Made by a program: the position numbers and the translations under genes. Positions 60,482-64,000 of a stretch of 64,000 nucleotides of DNA are shown here, one piece after another; the stretch's first letter is position 1, and each line of letters begins with the position of its first letter. Where the stretch lies: assembly GCA_963677085.2 (NCBI GenBank), contig CAXXFH010000004.1, forward strand, positions 2,170,001 to 2,234,000, read 5' to 3'. The notes beneath the pieces were generated by a model that searched no databases, was not told where the DNA came from, and saw only the letters and a list, made by a program, of their open reading frames with translations. The DNA is from G963677085 sp963677085. GTDB lineage: Bacteria > Planctomycetota > Planctomycetia > Pirellulales > Thermoguttaceae.

Positions 60482-60661
60482 TGATCCAGTGGGGTAAGTC
60501 AGGATTTACGTACAACAGGCGGACATCGCGACCTCGGGAGATCGTAGCTCCTACCGTGTATTATCGCAGGTTATGGCTGGTGTGCCATTGGGGGGCAGCG
60601 GGGGGATAGCCCACGCGAACGACGGATATCGACCATTTGTTTTTTTTGCACCCGTATTTTA

Positions 60662-60844
60662 CTCGTTCCCAAGCTCCAGTTCGGGAACGCATGTCCACGA
60701 AGCTCCGCTTCGTTGACGCCAGGACGGGTATTGGTTTTGGCTGCCGCCCACTCCGAGGCCGGCGGTGGGGGGGACACTCTTTCTGGAGTTCCTCGAAACA
60801 GAACTTCTGGGAAGTGGGTTCCCAAGCCGGAGCTTGGGAACCAG
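60662..60844. repeat. Family D element (copy D3), diverged
   Basis: CTCGTTCCCAAGCTCC at the left and CCCAAGCCGGAGCTTGGGAA at the right as in D1 and D2; the CGAAGCTCCGCTTCG inner hairpin is kept, while the central part differs. Confidence 0.8.
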
Positions 60845-60861
60845 GGGAAGAGCCAAAATGA

Positions 60862-60893
60862 AACAGGCCCCCGTCATCCGACAGGGGCCTGTT
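60862..60893 (-). terminator. Intrinsic terminator of the TPR protein gene
   Basis: AACAGGCCCC / GGGGCCTGTT stem with a 12-base loop, followed on the minus strand by TCATTTTGG. It lies 37 bases past the stop codon. Confidence 0.75.
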
Positions 60894-60929
60894 CGCGATT
60901 TCGTTTGTCGGCGATTGACCGGCCGACGG

Positions 60930-63065
60930 CTACTGCAACTGCGTCTCGCCGTTGCGTTTGGCCATTTCTTCGTATCGGGTGGCGTCGTCGACCTGGCCGA
61001 GCTGACGGTGCATCGAGGCCAAGTTGCTGTAGGGAACTTCCAGGGCCTTCGGCGACAGCGATCCCTGGCGAACGGCTTCCTTCATCAGCGCGATGCCGAT
61101 CTGCGTCGTCTCGACGGCCGTATCCCGTTGGCCGACTTCCCAGTACGAAACGCCCATGCTCACGAACGTCTCGCCGTGGTGGCCGAGGTCGTCGAAGGCT
61201 TCCTCGGGCACAGGCTGCTTCAGTAGCGGCACGGCCTTGTCGAACCAGGTGACCGCCTTTTTGTGGTCGCCGTCGCGAATGGCGTAGATCGCTCCCGTGC
61301 GGAAGTAGAGTCGTCCGATCAGCAGCGAGGCCATGGGCGACTGCTTCTTCTCGTTGGCCTGACTAAGGCATTCGATAGCCTGTTGCCCATACTTCATGGC
61401 GTTGTCGTGCTCGTTGCGCATCTGGCAGATCTGCACGACGTCGTAAAGGGCAAGACCCAGGTCCCACTGGTATTCGGCGTTGCGGACCACATCGTCGCTT
61501 TCTTCGATCAATTGCCGGCTGGCATCGATAGCGCCTTCGGTCCAAAGCTTAGGATTGAGCCGACCCTTGAGAGCCACGCAGGCCGCCAAGGCTCGGGCAC
61601 AAACGCGGAAGCGGATCTCTTCGCCGGCCCCGTCCTTCTCGATCATTTCGAGAGCAAACGCGCCGGCGCGGCTCAGCCACGCGGTGACCGCCTTTTCCTT
61701 TTGCTTGAAGTCGCCCCAGGCAATGTCGTGGGCGGCTCCCAAGTGGGCGTCGACCAGGACTTCCTTGGCCGGAATGCGAATGGCCGGATGACGGTCGGCT
61801 GCCAACGGATCGGCCGTCTTGACGGCCTGCATGTGGAGAGCCAACGCTTGTTGATAATTAGGCTTCACGCCGGAAGCAGCCAGATCGCCCAGGATACAAA
61901 ACGCCCGAGCCTGAATGTGAGGGCGTTTTTCTGCTAGTTCCACGGCCTTTTGGGCGGCTTCCGCCGCGGTGGCGATTTGGCCCAGTCGGGCGAGAATCTG
62001 CGCTTGGGTAACCAAGTAACGAGCGTTCGACGACTCCAATCGCACGGCCTCGGCAACGGCCTTCGCGGCTTCGGTGTTTTTGCCCTGCGACGAGAGAATA
62101 CGTCCCTGCAGCCAATGGGCGCGGGCGTTTTCCGGTTGCAGCTTCAAGGCCTGCTCCAGGTCGCGCAGGCTCAGTTCGCTATTGTGGTTGAGTGTGGTTT
62201 CCGCCCGCAGCACAAACGGCTCGGCGGCAATTGGTTCGAGAATCAGTTGGGCAACCTCGCGGGGTTTCTCGGGATCGTCGCTGGGGGCAAAGGCAAACAG
62301 TACTCCGCGCTCCGGATAAACCTGCCCCAGCACTTGTCCCACCTCATCGGAAACGAGCACGGGCCGGATGTTGGCTAGTTCCAACTGTTCGGCAACGGCC
62401 CCGACTGGGAATGTGGTTTGGAAACGTACCACGATGGAGATCACCTTGTCGTTGGCACAGGTCACTTCGATCTGGTCGAACGGCTCCATGGCGTAGGTGT
62501 GCAGCAGCAACTCACCCCGTTTCTGGATCTCCTGGGCAGCTCCCCAGGTTTTCTCCAGCTCGGCCACGGTGGTGACGCCGGGGGTCGTGCCTTTGAAGCT
62601 GGCGGCCTCGACGGTCACCGGCCCCGATTCCTGCGGATTGGGGATCGGCTCCAGCGGCGTTTCGTTTCCGGCATCCGTTGTGGCGCGATCTTCGACACTG
62701 GCCACGCCCGAAGTGGCACTGTCCGACGCAGACTTCATCTGGATTTCGGCACTAGGCTGCGGCTCCATCGGGGGTTGTCCGACCGGCGCGAACGGATCGA
62801 CTTGCTCGGGCGCGTCGATCGCCGGCTCGGCTGCCGGGGAGTCGTCTGTCGAAGTCTCCTCGTTGGCCGAGGGACTCGGCGTGACGGCGCCTCGGGAAAA
62901 ACCCATGTTGCCGACTTGCATCGGACGCAGGGTCGTCGGGCCCGGTGAAACCTGTGTTTCGTTCGAGTAACGGTCGTCGTCGGCTGGGGCTGTCGTGGTG
63001 AATGTCAACAGTACGGCAGCGCCGAGCAAAGCCAAGCTCACCTGGTGCAGTGTTACGAACCGCAT
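60930..63065 (-). CDS. Exported tetratricopeptide repeat protein
   Basis: 711 residues. Signal peptide: a hydrophobic run LALLGAAVLLTFTTTAPA after MRFVTLHQVS. A Pro/Ser/Glu-rich low-complexity region follows (about 30-150, EETSTDDSPAAEPAIDAPEQ). A beta-type domain at about 155-255 has TPGVTTVAELEKTWGAAQEI and YAMEPFDQIEVTCANDKVIS. TPR units fill 275-700, such as LEQALKLQPENARAHWLQGR and YSNLASMHRQLGQVDDATRY. It is probably a scaffold outside the cytoplasm. GAGGAAC precedes the ATG. The function is unknown; a terminator hairpin follows. Confidence 0.9.
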   Translation of the reverse strand: MRFVTLHQVSLALLGAAVLLTFTTTAPADDDRYSNETQVSPGPTTLRPMQVGNMGFSRGAVTPSPSANEETSTDDSPAAEPAIDAPEQVDPFAPVGQPPMEPQPSAEIQMKSASDSATSGVASVEDRATTDAGNETPLEPIPNPQESGPVTVEAASFKGTTPGVTTVAELEKTWGAAQEIQKRGELLLHTYAMEPFDQIEVTCANDKVISIVVRFQTTFPVGAVAEQLELANIRPVLVSDEVGQVLGQVYPERGVLFAFAPSDDPEKPREVAQLILEPIAAEPFVLRAETTLNHNSELSLRDLEQALKLQPENARAHWLQGRILSSQGKNTEAAKAVAEAVRLESSNARYLVTQAQILARLGQIATAAEAAQKAVELAEKRPHIQARAFCILGDLAASGVKPNYQQALALHMQAVKTADPLAADRHPAIRIPAKEVLVDAHLGAAHDIAWGDFKQKEKAVTAWLSRAGAFALEMIEKDGAGEEIRFRVCARALAACVALKGRLNPKLWTEGAIDASRQLIEESDDVVRNAEYQWDLGLALYDVVQICQMRNEHDNAMKYGQQAIECLSQANEKKQSPMASLLIGRLYFRTGAIYAIRDGDHKKAVTWFDKAVPLLKQPVPEEAFDDLGHHGETFVSMGVSYWEVGQRDTAVETTQIGIALMKEAVRQGSLSPKALEVPYSNLASMHRQLGQVDDATRYEEMAKRNGETQLQ

Positions 63066-63434
63066 TGCGTGTTCCTCCTTGAACCTCGCTGGTCCGGCGA
63101 CTGCCGTCTAGGCAGTCGTTTCATGGTCATGCGGCAACCTATGCGTGTCTCGAACTCAAGGGACCTCCCTGGCACGAAGACAACTATCTTGTCGCCTATC
63201 TCTGGTGAAGTGAGGGCGGGAGTGTACTCGTACCCCACGCGCCAAGTCCAGATGGAATTTTGGAAAAATCGGGGAATTGTGACGAAATTTCCAGGAAAAT
63301 CTTCCGCGAAGACGCCCGACCCTTGGTGCTAGCAAAGCCAGCAAGTCAAGTGAGTCTTAAATTGGAGGGAATGCACAGTTCGGGGTAGCGATCTCGGGTG
63401 CGGCTGCCGGTGAATCGTTCGTGGCGCTCGCCGC
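63066..63434. other. Intergenic region
   Basis: No gene or repeat recognised. It carries the promoter region of the TPR gene, which reads left, and the 3' flank of the GTPase gene. An AT-rich stretch at 63250-63305 stands out slightly. Confidence 0.4.
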
Positions 63435-64000
63435 TCAGCCGTCGCGCCATTGCATCAATTGGGCGAGGTGCTCTTCGGCAAACGGCACGGCGGTGCCAGG
63501 GGGCGGGGGATCGGCTACTAGACGCGATGTCATAATATCGAGCAACGTCGTCATGCCGTGGCCCGTTCGGGCGCTCAACGCAATGCCCTCGGGACGTGGT
63601 GCGGGATGGGCCGGCAGGTCGCACTTGTTGTGCACCAGCAGGGCTTGGGGATAAGACGCTACGAGCGAAGCCTGTTGGTCGGACCAGGATTCGCTGCGGT
63701 CGAACACCAGCACGGCCAGATCGGCTTGGGCCAATTGTTCGTGAGCCCGCTGAACGCCCGCTCTCTCGACATCGGACGTACCCGAGCGCAACCCGGCCGT
63801 GTCGCAGAACTCTACCGGCCAACCGTCCACGGCGCTGGTGGCGGTGACCGCGTCGCGCGTGGTGCCCGGCATGTGGTGAACGATGGCACGTTGGTAGCCG
63901 ACCAGGGCGTTGATCAGGCTGCTTTTACCCACGTTGGGTTGGCCTGCGAGGACAATCTTCCATGGTGCAATCAGGTGGCGTCCCAGCGAGGCGAGCGCGA
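63435..64000 (-). CDS. MnmE/TrmE-like GTPase lacking the C-terminal Cys (partial)
   Basis: 188 residues are visible; the gene continues beyond base 64000. In frame, ALASLGRHLIAPWKIVLAG leads into G1 GQPNVGKSS, G2 GTTRD, G3 DTAGL, G4 NKCD and G5 SA. The order and spacing match the MnmE G domain, which with MnmG modifies U34 of tRNA. However, MnmE normally has about 70 more residues after the G domain ending in CxGK; this one stops 30 residues past G5 (FAEEHLAQLMQWRDG). It may be a planctomycete paralogue or a short variant. The N-terminal folate-binding part is outside the window. Confidence 0.85.
   Translation of the reverse strand, partial: ALASLGRHLIAPWKIVLAGQPNVGKSSLINALVGYQRAIVHHMPGTTRDAVTATSAVDGWPVEFCDTAGLRSGTSDVERAGVQRAHEQLAQADLAVLVFDRSESWSDQQASLVASYPQALLVHNKCDLPAHPAPRPEGIALSARTGHGMTTLLDIMTSRLVADPPPPGTAVPFAEEHLAQLMQWRDG

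Larger units (their letters stand above)
60482..60929. other. Intergenic region with family D element and a terminator
   Basis: No gene. It holds family D copy D3 (60662-60844) and the terminator hairpin of the TPR gene (60862-60893). Confidence 0.5.

Noticed and set aside
1..64000. Transposase, RAYT, phage or restriction genes that might explain the repeats
   Set aside because: None was found on either strand; the movers of the repeat families must be elsewhere or lost.

Overview
The window looks like chromosomal DNA of a planctomycete, most likely in or near the Pirellulales. Moderately high GC is combined with gene types typical of that phylum: an exported sulfatase, a DUF1559 protein with a prepilin-like N-terminus, an ECF sigma factor overlapping a FecR/LamG membrane protein, a PEP-CTERM protein, a DUF1080 protein, exported PQQ-propeller and isochorismatase-ThuA proteins, and a protein built from Cys-Cys-Glu-Pro units. 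Genus cannot be told from sequence reading alone. I support 51 protein genes (two cut by the window ends), one tRNA-Arg(UCG), several hairpin terminators and an unusually dense set of short palindromic repeats between genes.

Layout. 1-9 kb: a membrane-anchored DtxR-type regulator (partial), tRNA-Arg, a small lipoprotein, a fused nucleotidyltransferase-HEPN protein, an FHA protein, a sulfatase, and the pair ispE-spoVG. 9-15 kb: a YqaA/DedA membrane protein, two small planctomycete proteins, and tadA-tadB-tadC. 15-28 kb: hydrolases, a DUF1080 protein, an odd chemoreceptor, panD, a DUF5320 protein, an EF-hand protein, a peptide (POT) transporter, an AEC transporter and a zinc-ribbon membrane protein. 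28-34 kb (minus strand): a cell-surface cluster reading sigma factor, FecR/LamG, PEP-CTERM, DUF1559, lipoprotein. 34-39 kb: flotillin-like FloA, a TPR membrane protein and a MgtC/DUF4010 membrane protein. 39-44 kb (minus strand): a trimeric NAD-linked [FeFe]-hydrogenase in the order hydB-hydA-hydC, which implies hydrogen metabolism under anoxic conditions. 44-50 kb: an EamA transporter, a 1101-residue natural fusion of all three AmmeMemoRadiSam components, and the Cys-rich protein. 51-64 kb: cupin, PQQ propeller, isochorismatase-ThuA, mnmA, prfB with a programmed +1 frameshift, nadA, an FxsA-like protein, a TPR protein and an MnmE-like GTPase cut by the end of the window.

The most striking points are the single-chain AmmeMemoRadiSam protein (radical SAM, AMMECR1, a possible second AMMECR1-like part, Memo); the hydrogenase, whose HydB carries two tandem thioredoxin-like ferredoxin domains and whose hydB-hydA gap holds nested inverted repeats; and several families of dispersed palindromic elements. 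Family B is about 103 bp, begins TATTG and ends CAATA. Family A shares a core with B. Families C, D and E each pair a hairpin with its own reverse complement, as in enterobacterial BIMEs. No transposase or RAYT gene that could move them is present here.
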